A stretch of DNA of 64,000 nt from Gramella sp. MT6 (GCF_019357415.1 NZ_CP048410.1:1578501-1642500), one strand, 5' to 3'. Counted from the first letter of the stretch, positions 43,080 through 52,572 are shown. The notes: generated from the letters alone by a model not told the origin. Translations and numbers: made by a program.

Positions 43080-45578
43080 TTAGTTAACCGGATTTAATAT
43101 CAGGTCGATTCTTTTCAGGATATCCTGTAAATGATAGCGGGTCAAAGTGTCTCCCGAGCGATATACAGAATTTTTGATCTGTCTTTCTAAAGTGCTTAGT
43201 TCACCTCGAACTACAGGTCTAATATCACTTTGAGAAACATTGATCTCACTTCTGGTGATCCATTCTCTCCATCTTGCAGGTACTTCGTCCTGTTCTTCAT
43301 TCATCAGGTGTTCCATTCTTTCGATATAAGCTCGTTGAAGGTTTCTTCTATAACGATCTATACTCTGGCCTGAATACACTTCACTCCAGATACCTTTTCT
43401 CAATTCGGTCATCATATCCAGTAGAGTATAAGCATTTTTTCCATTGATCTCCTCGTTTTCCATTAACCTGGCCATTCTTCCAAAATCAAGAATATTGTTC
43501 AGGGTTCTTTGCTGCATATTTCTAATACGCTCCAGGTTCCCATCAAATTCGATCTTATTGAAGATGTCCTGATTGATCATCCACTCCGGGGTTTCAAAAA
43601 GCTGTTCCTGTAAGAAATCCATAGCTCTTTCCTGAGTCTCTTTATCTACATGAGTGTAAACAGCACCTTCCTGGTCATAGGTCTTGGAATATTGGTAAAC
43701 ACCACCAATATTAGCAGCTACATGACCCATATAGCGATTATATTGTGAAAGTACCTGCCCGTAAAGGTCATCAAGGTCTTCATAATCCTTACCCTCTTCA
43801 GCAGTCCAATCGATTAGGTTAGGAACAATTCTTTTAAGGTTTTTGATACCATATTCACTGGCAAGCATTGCATCATCTCCAAGATCTTCAGTTTGAGAAC
43901 TTGGATCTATAATTCCTCCTCCTTGCTGTGCACCAAATCTATACATAGGATCGCCTGCATGTTCAAGTATCCAGTCATCAAGAATTTCTTTTTCTTCCTT
44001 TCCTTCTTTCTCCGGAATCGGGCGATAACCCCATTCTATCGCATACTTATCGTAAGGTCCTATATTCGGCATTAAGGCAACATCTCCATCTTCAGGCTGT
44101 GCTACATAATTGAAACGTGCGTAATCCATGATAGAAGGAGCCGTACCAAATTCTTGAGTGAATTCAGCATCTCTTAATTTCTCTACAGGGTAAGCAACAC
44201 TACTTCCCATATTATGAGGTAAACCTAAAGTATGACCAACTTCGTGAGAGGAAACAAATCTTATCAATCTTCCCATTACTTCATCTTTGAAAGCAACATC
44301 CTGGGCTTCAGGATTAATTGCTGCAGTCTGAACGAAGAACCAGTTTCTTAAAAGGGTCATTACGTTGTGATACCAGTTTATATCAGATTCCAGGATCTCC
44401 CCGGAACGTGGATCACTTACGTGAGGACCATTAGCATTAGGAATAGGGGAAGCAAGATATCTAACTACGGAATATCTTACATCTTCCGGACTCCAATCTG
44501 GATCTTCTTCTACTGTTGGTGCATCCTTTGCGATAATTGCATTTTTAAAGCCTGCCGCTTCAAAAGCCACCTGCCAGTCTTCAATTCCCTGTTTGATAAA
44601 AGGAACCCATTTTTCAGGAGTTGCACGGTCTATATAATAAACGATAGGTTCTTTAGGTTCAACCAGTTCCCCGTTCTTGAACTTCTCCATATCTTCTTCC
44701 TTAACTTCAAGTCTCCATCTGTCAAGGTATTCTACGGTCTTACTTTTTTGGGCATCAAGACCATAATCGGTTTGTTCAGTAGTGAACCAACCTACACGCT
44801 CGTCATAATACCTTCTTTCCATAGGAACCTCTGGTAGCAATATCATGGAATTACTGAATTCCAGGGAAATTGAACCTGTACTTGAGTTAGATGGCGGTTC
44901 ACCGGCGTTATAGGTTTTTACGTGTCTTATTTCAATGTTTTCAGGATAACTCCTAATGGTGTCAATATAAGATCTGCTCTCATCCAGCCTTGAAACCTTG
45001 AACCTTTTTCTGGTGCCGTCAGGTAATCCTAGTGCCTGAACATCCTTTGTATATAGGTCTGTTACTTCGATAACAGTAGATTTAGACAGGGAGTCCTTAC
45101 CTACGGTTTTTACATCAAAAGTCTGAATAATTGGTTCGAAATTTGAATTTCTTACCGCTTCATGAACGGGTAGTGAATCTGCGGCATATACTTCATAAGA
45201 TACCACGCGAAGCAAAACCTTATCACCTTTCTTCTGCCAGCGGTGAACCTGTGTATTTTGTTTTCCGCCACCAAAACCAATTCCGTTTGCAGTTTTGGCT
45301 ATACGGGTAACCGTAAGCATTTCACGATTAAATAGGCTATCAGGGATCTCGTAGAAATATTTATCTTCTACTTCATGAACGGTGAAAAGACCCTGGTCGC
45401 TTTTCGCGTCCTTGGTGATAATTTTATCGTAGGGTTTAAGTCCGTTCTTATCTTTTTTGGAATCATCTGCGGAAGCAGTTTTGGTGTCCGATTTGTCCTG
45501 GGGCTGAAAAACAGCACAACCGGATACCGATAGGGAAAGGGCTAAAACCAGAAGCCTCAGGCTCTGTTTCTTGATCAT
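43080..45578 (-). CDS. Zinc-dependent metalloprotease lipoprotein (DUF5117/DUF4953 type)
   Basis: This 832-residue lipoprotein has a signal peptide with lipobox VSGC, an N-terminal DUF5118/DUF5117-like region (about 40-400) and a metzincin-like protease region (about 400-560) with HEVGHTLGLPHN, where the two His and the third His provide zinc ligands and Glu the base. Its substrate is unknown; the family is widespread in Bacteroidota and is probably active at the cell envelope. It has its own terminator and a separate upstream region of about 250 bases. Length is normal for the family. Confidence 0.9.
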   Translation of the reverse strand: MIKKQSLRLLVLALSLSVSGCAVFQPQDKSDTKTASADDSKKDKNGLKPYDKIITKDAKSDQGLFTVHEVEDKYFYEIPDSLFNREMLTVTRIAKTANGIGFGGGKQNTQVHRWQKKGDKVLLRVVSYEVYAADSLPVHEAVRNSNFEPIIQTFDVKTVGKDSLSKSTVIEVTDLYTKDVQALGLPDGTRKRFKVSRLDESRSYIDTIRSYPENIEIRHVKTYNAGEPPSNSSTGSISLEFSNSMILLPEVPMERRYYDERVGWFTTEQTDYGLDAQKSKTVEYLDRWRLEVKEEDMEKFKNGELVEPKEPIVYYIDRATPEKWVPFIKQGIEDWQVAFEAAGFKNAIIAKDAPTVEEDPDWSPEDVRYSVVRYLASPIPNANGPHVSDPRSGEILESDINWYHNVMTLLRNWFFVQTAAINPEAQDVAFKDEVMGRLIRFVSSHEVGHTLGLPHNMGSSVAYPVEKLRDAEFTQEFGTAPSIMDYARFNYVAQPEDGDVALMPNIGPYDKYAIEWGYRPIPEKEGKEEKEILDDWILEHAGDPMYRFGAQQGGGIIDPSSQTEDLGDDAMLASEYGIKNLKRIVPNLIDWTAEEGKDYEDLDDLYGQVLSQYNRYMGHVAANIGGVYQYSKTYDQEGAVYTHVDKETQERAMDFLQEQLFETPEWMINQDIFNKIEFDGNLERIRNMQQRTLNNILDFGRMARLMENEEINGKNAYTLLDMMTELRKGIWSEVYSGQSIDRYRRNLQRAYIERMEHLMNEEQDEVPARWREWITRSEINVSQSDIRPVVRGELSTLERQIKNSVYRSGDTLTRYHLQDILKRIDLILNPVN

Positions 45579-45635
45579 AGATTTTAGTTTTTAATTAATA
45601 AGATCTTTTTGAAGGCAGTAATTTTCACCTGAAAA

Positions 45636-45665
45636 TGAAAAAAGACCGCCGTTCGGCAGTTTTAA
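45636..45665 (-). terminator. Terminator downstream of the frameshifted membrane protein gene
   Basis: On the minus strand AAAACTGCCG and CGGCGGTCTT form a stem with one mismatch, followed by TTTTTT. It lies about 45 bases after the stop at 45711 of the shifted frame, which fits that stop better than the one at 45827. Confidence 0.6.
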
Positions 45666-45710
45666 GACTATGAAAAATGGAAATGGTTTAAAAATTATAC
45701 GGGTAAAATA

Positions 45711-45836
45711 TCAATTTACAGGGATTTGCATTTTAGCGATACTCCTGTAATCATATTTAGGTTCATAATATTTCTCAAGGAAGGTACGGGACCAGAATGA
45801 ATTCTTGAAAAGGAAGAGGGGGTCATTTAAAAGAAA
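45711..45836 (-). pseudogene. Frameshifted C-terminal continuation of the membrane protein gene
   Basis: Immediately past the in-frame stop at 45827, the -1 frame continues as a protein-like stretch of about 41 codons: FLLNDPLFLFKNSFWSRT, then FLEKYYEPKYDYRSIAKM and QIPVN before TGA at 45711-45713. The low chance of such a Trp/Arg/Tyr-rich continuous frame, plus a better-spaced terminator beyond it, indicates that this is the true C terminus. One missing T in the GATTTC run (near 45834-45836) would restore one 182-residue protein. Confidence 0.65.
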
Positions 45837-46258
45837 TCTGGTAATAAATGATAATTTTTTATGCCAAGTTTTTTATAAAGTCTTTGAACATCATTTCCAA
45901 TGCCTAATTCCTCTGCGGCAATAATAGCGGCATTTCTCTGGCATTTTGATCCTTTATAATTTACTGCAATTCTTACCTTGAATCCATGTTGATAGAACAG
46001 GTCCTTGATCTTCTTATAATTCTGAAATCTTGACCAACCATCCATAAGTACCAGGAAAATATGAACAAAAGAAAAGAGAAAACAAATAAACCACAAGACC
46101 TGCATTATTTCCTGCTCATGAAATATACTACTGCGAAATAATCTCCAGAAAAAATATGATTCTGCCACGAACAGCCCTAAGGAAATATATAAAAGTTTAC
46201 CCACCCTTAAATAGGAGATAAACAGGGGTGGTTGTTTTGGGAGAACCGGACTATCCAT
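45827..46258 (-). CDS. Membrane protein of unknown function, apparently truncated by a frameshift
   Basis: The uninterrupted frame encodes 143 residues with two hydrophobic segments (about residues 22-42 and 55-75: LWFICFLFSFVHIFLVLMDG) and a soluble part with GFKVRIAVNYKGSKCQRNAAIIAAEELG. It ends in LLPDFF. The continuation in another frame (45711-45836) fits a natural C terminus, so the gene is probably frameshifted by one base, either in the organism or in the sequence. No domain is recognised. A terminator of lysS lies just upstream at 46275, so it forms its own unit. Confidence 0.72.
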   Translation of the reverse strand: MDSPVLPKQPPLFISYLRVGKLLYISLGLFVAESYFFWRLFRSSIFHEQEIMQVLWFICFLFSFVHIFLVLMDGWSRFQNYKKIKDLFYQHGFKVRIAVNYKGSKCQRNAAIIAAEELGIGNDVQRLYKKLGIKNYHLLPDFF

Positions 46259-46274
46259 AAACCAATTTAATAAA

Positions 46275-46306
46275 AAAAGCTCTGCAATTACTACAGAGCT
46301 TTTAAT
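46275..46306 (-). terminator. Intrinsic terminator after lysS
   Basis: Arms AAAAGCTCTG and CAGAGCTTTT form a perfect ten-base stem with a nine-base loop, and on the minus strand a T-rich tract follows. It lies about 35 bases past the lysS stop. Confidence 0.83.
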
Positions 46307-46338
46307 TTAAAATGGATATAAGCTTATTAAACTTATAA

Positions 46339-48030
46339 TTATATAGCTTTGATGTTCAGGTTTTCACCGTCTTTAAAGACATCTATCATCTTATGTTTTC
46401 TAAGGCCTTTTACCGCCTTGTCCCACTTTTTATTACTTAAACCTGAATGTTCCTTTACTGTATCAAGCTCATGAACGTTATTATCTTTCACTAATTTGAA
46501 AACAGCTTTTTCTTCCTCAGTCAATTCTACCTGTTTTTTCTCAGGTTTCATTTGAGGGAAGAATAATACTTCCTGTATAGATTGCTTATTGGTAAGGAAC
46601 ATGATCAATCTGTCCATTCCAATTCCAAGACCAGAAGTTGGAGGCATTCCATATTCCAGGGCTCTTAAGAAGTCATTGTCTATAAACATGGCTTCGTCAT
46701 CACCTTTTTCTGAAAGTTTTAATTGCTCCTCAAATCGCTCACGCTGGTCTAAAGGATCGTTAAGCTCAGAATACGCATTCGCGACCTCTTTTCCGCAAAC
46801 CATAAGTTCAAAACGCTCGGTAAGCTCAGGATTATCCCGGTGTTCCTTACAAAGCGGACTCATCTCTTTCGGATAATCTGTAATGAAAGTTGGCTGGATA
46901 AAATTTCCTTCACATTTTTCACCAAAGATCTCGTCGATAAGTTTTCCTTTCCCCATGGTATCATCTACCTCGATGCCCATACCTTTAGCAGCTTCATAAA
47001 GTTCTTTTTCAGACTTTCCGGTAATATCAAACCCTGTAAATTCCTTTATTGCATCGGTCATGCTTAGACGCTTATATGGCGCTTTAAAGTCGATCCTGTG
47101 TTCGCCAAAAGTAGCTTCGGTAGTTCCATTTACAGCAATAGCACAATGCTCAAGTAATTTCTCAGTGAAATCCATCATCCAGTTGTAGTCTTTATAAGCT
47201 ACATAGATCTCCATGGCTGTAAATTCAGGATTATGAGTTCTGTCCATACCTTCATTTCTGAAGTTCTTAGAAAATTCATAAACCCCGTCAAAACCACCTA
47301 CGATCAATCTCTTCAGGTAAAGTTCATTGGCAATTCTCAGGTATAATGGAATATCCAGCGCGTTGTGGTGTGTAACGAAAGGTCTTGCAGCAGCCCCACC
47401 TGGAATAGATTGCAGGATAGGGGTTTCTACCTCGAAATATTCTCTTTCATTAAAGAAATTACGCATCGCATTGAACAGTTTGGTTCGCTTTACGAAAACT
47501 TCTTTCACTTTTGGATTCACCGCAAGATCTGCATATCGCTGGCGATATCTCTGTTCTGGATCATTGAAGCCGTCATGCGTATTTCCTTCTTTATCAGTTT
47601 TTGGAAGCGGAAGTGGGCGAATAGATTTACTTAACAGGTGAAAATCCTTAACCATTACGGTCATCTCTCCAACCTGGGTTTTAAATAACTCACCTTCGAT
47701 CCCTATAAAATCACCTATATCAAGCAGTTTCTTGTATACGTCGTTATATTTTGCTTTGTCCTCACCCGGGCAGATCTCATCACGATTAAAGTAAACCTGA
47801 ATTCTGCCTTTAGAATCCTGAAGTTCAGCAAACGATGCTTTTCCCTGGATCCTTCTGGACATTAATCTTCCCGCGATCACTACTTTCTTACCTTCCTCAA
47901 AATTCTGCTTGATCTCTGAAGTTAAATGATCTACCGGATAAAGGTCTGCTGGATATGGATTGATACCGGCTTTTCTTATGGCCGTTAATTTTTCTCTTCT
48001 AATCTGTTCCTGTTCTGATAACTGCTGCAT
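46339..48030 (-). CDS. lysS: Lysyl-tRNA synthetase, class II
   Basis: LysS charges tRNA-Lys in the cytosol. An OB-fold anticodon-binding domain (about 50-150) is followed by the class II catalytic core with motif 2 FRNEGMDRTHNPEFTAMEIY and motif 3 GLGIGMDRLIM. A C-terminal extension of about 65 residues follows FFPQMKP and carries a small helical domain (EEKAVFKLVKDNN), as in other flavobacterial LysS. I chose the ATG at 48028-48030 (MQQLSEQEQ) since a promoter lies only about 20-40 bases upstream; an ATG six codons earlier is the alternative. A strong promoter is visible. Confidence 0.96.
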   Translation of the reverse strand: MQQLSEQEQIRREKLTAIRKAGINPYPADLYPVDHLTSEIKQNFEEGKKVVIAGRLMSRRIQGKASFAELQDSKGRIQVYFNRDEICPGEDKAKYNDVYKKLLDIGDFIGIEGELFKTQVGEMTVMVKDFHLLSKSIRPLPLPKTDKEGNTHDGFNDPEQRYRQRYADLAVNPKVKEVFVKRTKLFNAMRNFFNEREYFEVETPILQSIPGGAAARPFVTHHNALDIPLYLRIANELYLKRLIVGGFDGVYEFSKNFRNEGMDRTHNPEFTAMEIYVAYKDYNWMMDFTEKLLEHCAIAVNGTTEATFGEHRIDFKAPYKRLSMTDAIKEFTGFDITGKSEKELYEAAKGMGIEVDDTMGKGKLIDEIFGEKCEGNFIQPTFITDYPKEMSPLCKEHRDNPELTERFELMVCGKEVANAYSELNDPLDQRERFEEQLKLSEKGDDEAMFIDNDFLRALEYGMPPTSGLGIGMDRLIMFLTNKQSIQEVLFFPQMKPEKKQVELTEEEKAVFKLVKDNNVHELDTVKEHSGLSNKKWDKAVKGLRKHKMIDVFKDGENLNIKAI

Positions 48031-48066
48031 ATAATTTTTTTTATGCATTCAACAAAAATGCGGATG

Positions 48067-48097
48067 CAAATATAGTGACTATCAGCCTGCCACACAA
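48067..48097 (-). promoter_or_regulatory. lysS: lysS promoter
   Basis: On the minus strand TTGTG (48093-48097) and TATATTTG (48067-48074) are spaced by 18 bases, matching Bacteroidota -33/-7 boxes. The same TATATTTGC box occurs in all three rRNA promoters of this window. Confidence 0.7.
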
Positions 48098-48124
48098 TGC
48101 AATTAAAAGCCGAAATAATAATTC

Positions 48125-48132
48125 TATCTTTG
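48125..48132 (+). promoter_or_regulatory. Possible -7 box for the Pmp3/YqaE and lipB unit
   Basis: TATCTTTG fits TAnnTTTG and lies 17 bases before the small membrane gene ATG. No clear -33 box is seen. Confidence 0.5.
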
Positions 48133-48149
48133 CCTGAAAATTTGCTTAA

Positions 48150-48308
48150 ATGAGTATCTGGCGAGTCATACTTTCTGTGTTATTTCCTCCGCTGGCAGTT
48201 TATGATAAAGGCTGCGGGTCAATATTAATAGTTCTCATCCTTACCTTACTGGGCTGGATTCCCGGAGTGATCGCTGCTCTCATAATTTTGAATAATCCGA
48301 AGTCTTAA
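48150..48308 (+). CDS. Pmp3/YqaE-family small membrane protein
   Basis: This 52-residue protein has the Pmp3/YqaE pattern of two membrane helices joined by a short loop: FPPLAVYDKGCGS, then LILTLLGWIPGVIAALIIL. In the family these PP and GWIPG motifs are characteristic; members affect membrane potential and stress resistance. It lies three bases before lipB and diverges from lysS, an arrangement common in flavobacteria. It is easily missed because of its size. Confidence 0.88.
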   Translation: MSIWRVILSVLFPPLAVYDKGCGSILIVLILTLLGWIPGVIAALIILNNPKS

Positions 48309-48311
48309 GGC

Positions 48312-49016
48312 ATGAATAAGAAAGTTGAAGTACAGAATTTAGGAGTCAAAGATTATAAGGAAACCTGGAATTACCAGGAAGAGCTTTTTAAGAATACACT
48401 TGAGCTTAAGATCAGGAATCGGCGTGAAGAGCTCGATCTGCCAACGAAGAATTACCTGCTTTTTGTAGAGCATCCACATGTTTATACTTTGGGAAAAAGC
48501 GGGGATATTGAAAACCTTTTGATCTCTGAAGCTGAACTTGAGGCTAAAAATGCTACCTATTATAAGATAAACAGGGGAGGGGATATTACCTATCATGGCC
48601 CCGGTCAGATCGTGGGTTATCCCATCCTGGATCTTGATAATTTCTTTACAGATATACATAAATATCTTCGACTACTTGAAGAAATGGTTATTCTTACCCT
48701 GGCCGAATATGGTTTAAAAGCTGACCGAAGCCCGGGAGAGACCGGTGTATGGCTGGACGTAGGAACTCCGTTTGCACGAAAGATATGTGCGATGGGGGTG
48801 AGGGCCAGTCGCTGGGTGACCATGCACGGTTTTGCACTTAATGTCAACGCCGATCTTGGTTATTTTGACAATATTATTCCATGCGGAATTAAGGGAAAGG
48901 CGGTTACTTCGCTGAATGTTGAGTTAGGAAAACAGAAAGTGGATATGGAAGAAGTTCAGCAAAAGCTAATGCAGCATTTTGCAGATCTTTTTGAAGCAGA
49001 ATTAATTTCTGAATAA
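48312..49016 (+). CDS. lipB: Octanoyl-[acyl carrier protein]:protein N-octanoyltransferase LipB
   Basis: LipB transfers octanoyl from acyl carrier protein to lipoyl domains of 2-oxoacid dehydrogenases and the glycine cleavage H protein, the first step of lipoate assembly. The 234-residue protein shows the family motif RGGDITYHGPGQIVGYPILDL, the catalytic Lys in ARKICAMGVR and the catalytic Cys in IIPCGIKGKAVTSL. It is in one transcript with the Pmp3/YqaE gene, three bases upstream. Length is normal. Confidence 0.96.
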   Translation: MNKKVEVQNLGVKDYKETWNYQEELFKNTLELKIRNRREELDLPTKNYLLFVEHPHVYTLGKSGDIENLLISEAELEAKNATYYKINRGGDITYHGPGQIVGYPILDLDNFFTDIHKYLRLLEEMVILTLAEYGLKADRSPGETGVWLDVGTPFARKICAMGVRASRWVTMHGFALNVNADLGYFDNIIPCGIKGKAVTSLNVELGKQKVDMEEVQQKLMQHFADLFEAELISE

Positions 49017-49023
49017 GGTTAGC

Positions 49024-49428
49024 TTAATTTTTCAAACCAATATTTTGAGCCAGTAATACTTCCTGGCTAGCCTCCTGGCAATAATACACAGCTCTCTTTG
49101 CCCTTTCCAGCCTGATGGTGGCCATGGTTCGGGGAATAAATTTTTCTTTTTTCAAAATCTTTTTTGCGTCTATTGCCTTTTTAATGATCTTTTCAGATTC
49201 AAAAGCGATCTCATTAATGATTAATAAATCCTCTTCACATAGAATTTCACCTTCATTGATCTGAAGATGATAATTGAAAATTTGCTCATACATATTAAAG
49301 GATCTTTCTACTACCGAATCTACAATTTTGATCCCGACCGCTCCAGACGGTCTTTTCATTTTTATTTGGGAAAGTAACTCAGCTGAGAAGCTGAGCAAAA
49401 TTATAAGGAGTAGAAATTTTAAACTCAT
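49024..49428 (-). CDS. Secreted protein of unknown function
   Basis: This 134-residue protein has a signal peptide ending near AELLSQ and a mature helical part rich in Lys and Glu (KIIKKAIDAKKILKKEKFIP), with RAKRAVYYCQEASQEVLLAQ at the end. No domain is recognised. It is convergent to lipB and starts about 85 bases from the following minus-strand gene's stop. Its own start is an ATG at 49426-49428. Confidence 0.68.
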   Translation of the reverse strand: MSLKFLLLIILLSFSAELLSQIKMKRPSGAVGIKIVDSVVERSFNMYEQIFNYHLQINEGEILCEEDLLIINEIAFESEKIIKKAIDAKKILKKEKFIPRTMATIRLERAKRAVYYCQEASQEVLLAQNIGLKN

Positions 49429-49512
49429 GCATTACAGGATAAAGATTATAACCTGTAAAATTATTCCGTTCCTATATAATTTCCGATAAGGGAGAGCCCT
49501 TAAAACTGTGAA

Positions 49513-51942
49513 TTAGAATTCATACATGAGAATCTCATTTTCTTCACCCTTTACAATAAGTTCCAGTTTAGAATCCAGGTCTGCATTTGCGATATCCACT
49601 TGCGAAGTCCCGTATACCGGAAATCCTTCCAGTAATTCTGCTTTGTCATTAAAGACATATACTTTTTGTGTTTGAGTATCTGTAATAGCAATAAGGCTGC
49701 GATTCCTGAAAGTGAATAATTGAGGGTCTGTATAAAGACCAAAATCGAGATTCACGATCTTCGAGTTTATAGAAAGTTCGTTTTCATTTAGGTAAACAAG
49801 GTCGTTTTTGGAAGCGACGATCCTGTTGTTCTCTGCCAGTCCCAGGTCGCTGGAAGAGACATTTCCGTTTTGTGAGATCTTCACAAGATTTTGTTGTGGA
49901 TTGGTAGAAACAAAACTGTTCTGGTACCCATACCATTCGTTTTCAGAAAATTCAAGATTTTCTTTTACCGGAACTCTTATTTTTCCCTGTCTGCTTAGAA
50001 TATTCAATTTTCCCGATTCTTCTGCTATGAGAATGTAATCCTTATTGCCAAGTCTAATATGTTTTGGAGCCTTTACAACATCGCTACCGGCCTGTTCAAA
50101 GTCGAAACCGGTGATCGCTTTTCCTTTTGGACCTACCATATATACCCTCTTATTCTGAGTAAGAACAAATCGGTAGTTCCGGTTATTGTCATAATCAAAG
50201 ACCGATAGCGGCTGGGTGAGCGCTTGATTGAATTTAATTGGGTAACCTTTCACTTTATTGCCATTTCTGTCCAGAACCTCCATGTTATAACCTGTAGAAA
50301 AAGCGAGCTGTAAATTTCCATTCTTAAAAAGATCTACCTGGTAGATCGGGCTGGTGATCTGGCTGTCAAGATTCCTCTTCCAGAAGATATTTCCCTTGTT
50401 CGAAATTAAATATAGATCGTTGTTTTCATCCTGAACCGCAATATCAAGTTGGTCTGTCCTGTGATTCCTGAAAAAATATGGATTTGTGGAAACAGCAGAA
50501 TCGATCTTAAAAGAAGAGATCTGTTCTGCGCCATTACTTTGAGCTGCTTTCTCTGAATTTGAAAGAATACCATGCAGATGGGCAAAATTATCCTCGTTGA
50601 TAACCTGAAAGGCGGCTAGACTGTTTTTATTGAATTTAAGATCTACAGATTGGTTTTCCCGGGATTTGGAAAATTCCCTGGAGTTTATAACAAACAACAT
50701 CGAGGATTCAGATGAAAGAGAAGACATCAGATCTGTGAAATATTGTTTGTTAATCAGCGTATCTGTATTTTGATAGGAGGTGATGAAGTTTTTAAGGACT
50801 TCTACGGAGTTAGAAAAAATCACGAAGTTATCCTCTATAGTATAATACTGAAAATTTTCTAAGGTCATAATATTTTTGAAGATCTCAGCGAATCGTAATG
50901 CTTCGGACATTTCTACAATGGAAGAACCTCTGAATGATTCAATTTCTTCGCCAAGACCTGCCAGGGCTTCCTTGGCGGCTTCAATTTCATTGACATTCAA
51001 AACAACCGCATTCCCATCTTTTAATGCTATAGTAGCAATCTCCCTGCTATGATCCAGTATCTCGGGATAACTTTTAGATAAGCTGTCTTTCCTTATCTTT
51101 TTTAAATTGGTGTGCAAATTCTGGAAAGAAGAAAATCCAAGTGAATAATAGCTTACGAAATCAGAAGGACATATTTTACCAATTTCAGATTGTCTTGGAT
51201 CGTTATCTGTAAAAATACTTAGAAAATTACCTTCATTATTTTTTAGGCTTATACCATTAATTTTGATCTCCGATCTTGTGAGGTCCAGATCAACAGAGCT
51301 CCATCCGGCAAAATTTTTAAATACGGAAAATTTCAGGTCATTGAAGAATGAAGAAAGGTCTTCAGGTAATTTTGAATGCTGCAGGAAAACAGAAGTTTTA
51401 TTGGGGTCTGAAGCGTCAAAAGCTCTTTTAAAACTAGCAGAATTCAATAGTTTCTCGCCGGAATCATAATCCAGAACCCTTTGTTTTGAATTTGTTATGA
51501 ATGAAGTATTTCCCTTTTCATATAGGAAGAATTTTGAATCTTCAATACTTATTCTTTTAAATTCCACATTTCCTTTATTAAAAGTTTCCACAGCCTTGTT
51601 CTTAATGGAATCAAAAGGGATCAGGCTGGAATCACGTTTAGTTATAAGAGTGTAACTAAGATCCTGTGATGAGAGATTTGATATCGATAAACCTGCTTCA
51701 TTCTTCAGGTTTAAAAATCGCAGAAAACCCAGTTCTTTGGTAATCCTGGTTTTTAAGGGAAATTGACTTTTACCTAGAAGGTCATTTGAATTCAATTCAT
51801 CCAGAAAAACTTCGGGATTGGGGGTGATTACAACCAATTCTGAATTGTCAGGGATCAGGTTTAGGATATTGAATTCTACTTTCCTGTTTTCTGTGCAGGA
51901 AAATAAAGAGATTATTAGAAAAACTAATATTAATCTTTTCAT
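49513..51942 (-). CDS. Large lipoprotein of unknown function with a propeller-like C-terminal half
   Basis: This 809-residue lipoprotein has a lipobox LFSC at about residue 16. The first 440 residues resemble DUF3352-like surface proteins (LIPDNSELVVITP near residue 30), and from about residue 480 on there are repeated short strands such as DLYLISNKGNIFWKRNL, NMEVLDRNGNKVKGYPI and KVYVFNDKAELLEGFPVYG that look like a PQQ or FG-GAP type beta-propeller. Repeated AxxDLDxxLELIVKG is typical of such blades. Function unknown. It is probably co-transcribed with rnhB upstream, 33 bases away. Confidence 0.75.
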   Translation of the reverse strand: MKRLILVFLIISLFSCTENRKVEFNILNLIPDNSELVVITPNPEVFLDELNSNDLLGKSQFPLKTRITKELGFLRFLNLKNEAGLSISNLSSQDLSYTLITKRDSSLIPFDSIKNKAVETFNKGNVEFKRISIEDSKFFLYEKGNTSFITNSKQRVLDYDSGEKLLNSASFKRAFDASDPNKTSVFLQHSKLPEDLSSFFNDLKFSVFKNFAGWSSVDLDLTRSEIKINGISLKNNEGNFLSIFTDNDPRQSEIGKICPSDFVSYYSLGFSSFQNLHTNLKKIRKDSLSKSYPEILDHSREIATIALKDGNAVVLNVNEIEAAKEALAGLGEEIESFRGSSIVEMSEALRFAEIFKNIMTLENFQYYTIEDNFVIFSNSVEVLKNFITSYQNTDTLINKQYFTDLMSSLSSESSMLFVINSREFSKSRENQSVDLKFNKNSLAAFQVINEDNFAHLHGILSNSEKAAQSNGAEQISSFKIDSAVSTNPYFFRNHRTDQLDIAVQDENNDLYLISNKGNIFWKRNLDSQITSPIYQVDLFKNGNLQLAFSTGYNMEVLDRNGNKVKGYPIKFNQALTQPLSVFDYDNNRNYRFVLTQNKRVYMVGPKGKAITGFDFEQAGSDVVKAPKHIRLGNKDYILIAEESGKLNILSRQGKIRVPVKENLEFSENEWYGYQNSFVSTNPQQNLVKISQNGNVSSSDLGLAENNRIVASKNDLVYLNENELSINSKIVNLDFGLYTDPQLFTFRNRSLIAITDTQTQKVYVFNDKAELLEGFPVYGTSQVDIANADLDSKLELIVKGEENEILMYEF

Positions 51943-51975
51943 TGGGTTTGGTTGGATTTGGGCAAAAATAGAAAC

Positions 51976-52572
51976 TTAGAAGTCAATCTTCAATTGATCT
52001 GGAAGTAGTTTAAAGCTTTTTCGGTGATATTTTGTGATTCCATACCTTGCAATGGCATCCCGGTGTTCTCTGGTTGGGTACCCCTTATTCTTTTTCCAGT
52101 TGTACAGGGGGTATTCTTCATGGATCTTTTCCATGAATTCGTCCCTGTAGGTTTTGGCTAAAATAGAAGCTGCTGCAATACTCATATATTTTCCATCGCC
52201 TTTTATTATGCAATTGTGTGGAACCTTATTGAAAGGTTTAAATCTGTTTCCATCCACAATTATTTGATCCAGATCAAATTTTAACGATTGTAGAGCCTTG
52301 TGCATGGCTAGAATAGAGGCGTTCAGAATATTTATTTCATCGATTTCGTGCATAAAAACATGCTCAACAGCATAAGCAACTGCCTGGACCTCAATTTGAG
52401 ATTTTAATAATTTTCTATTTTTTAAACTTAATATTTTCGAGTCATTTAAGACTGAATTTTGAAAGTCACGAGGGAGGATGACGGCAGCAGCAGTCACAGG
52501 TCCGGCGAGACATCCTCTACCTGCTTCGTCTGTACCTGCAACCGTTAATTCAATATTATAAAATTCAAGCAT
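51976..52572 (-). CDS. rnhB: Ribonuclease HII
   Basis: RNase HII removes ribonucleotides in DNA and RNA in RNA-DNA hybrids. The 198-residue protein has the metal-binding motif [14 protein letters not shown], the Asp of IIVDGNRF and the late conserved segment [14 protein letters not shown]. It is somewhat shorter than some homologues but complete. It lies first in the minus-strand unit with the large lipoprotein, and its 5' region of about 170 bases is shared with the SusC gene on the other strand. Confidence 0.95.
   Translation of the reverse strand: MLEFYNIELTVAGTDEAGRGCLAGPVTAAAVILPRDFQNSVLNDSKILSLKNRKLLKSQIEVQAVAYAVEHVFMHEIDEINILNASILAMHKALQSLKFDLDQIIVDGNRFKPFNKVPHNCIIKGDGKYMSIAAASILAKTYRDEFMEKIHEEYPLYNWKKNKGYPTREHRDAIARYGITKYHRKSFKLLPDQLKIDF

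Noticed and set aside
44367..44837. Antisense open frame in the metalloprotease gene
   Set aside because: The opposite strand encodes the protease region; the antisense product is rich in Ile/Tyr/Phe without domain features.
45671..45751. A 26-codon plus-strand frame starting ATGAAAAATGG
   Set aside because: It overlaps the protein-like shifted frame on the other strand and has no other support.
49487..49502. Short hairpin TAAGGG/CCCTTA after the large lipoprotein gene
   Set aside because: Six base pairs only and no T run; not strong enough to call a terminator.
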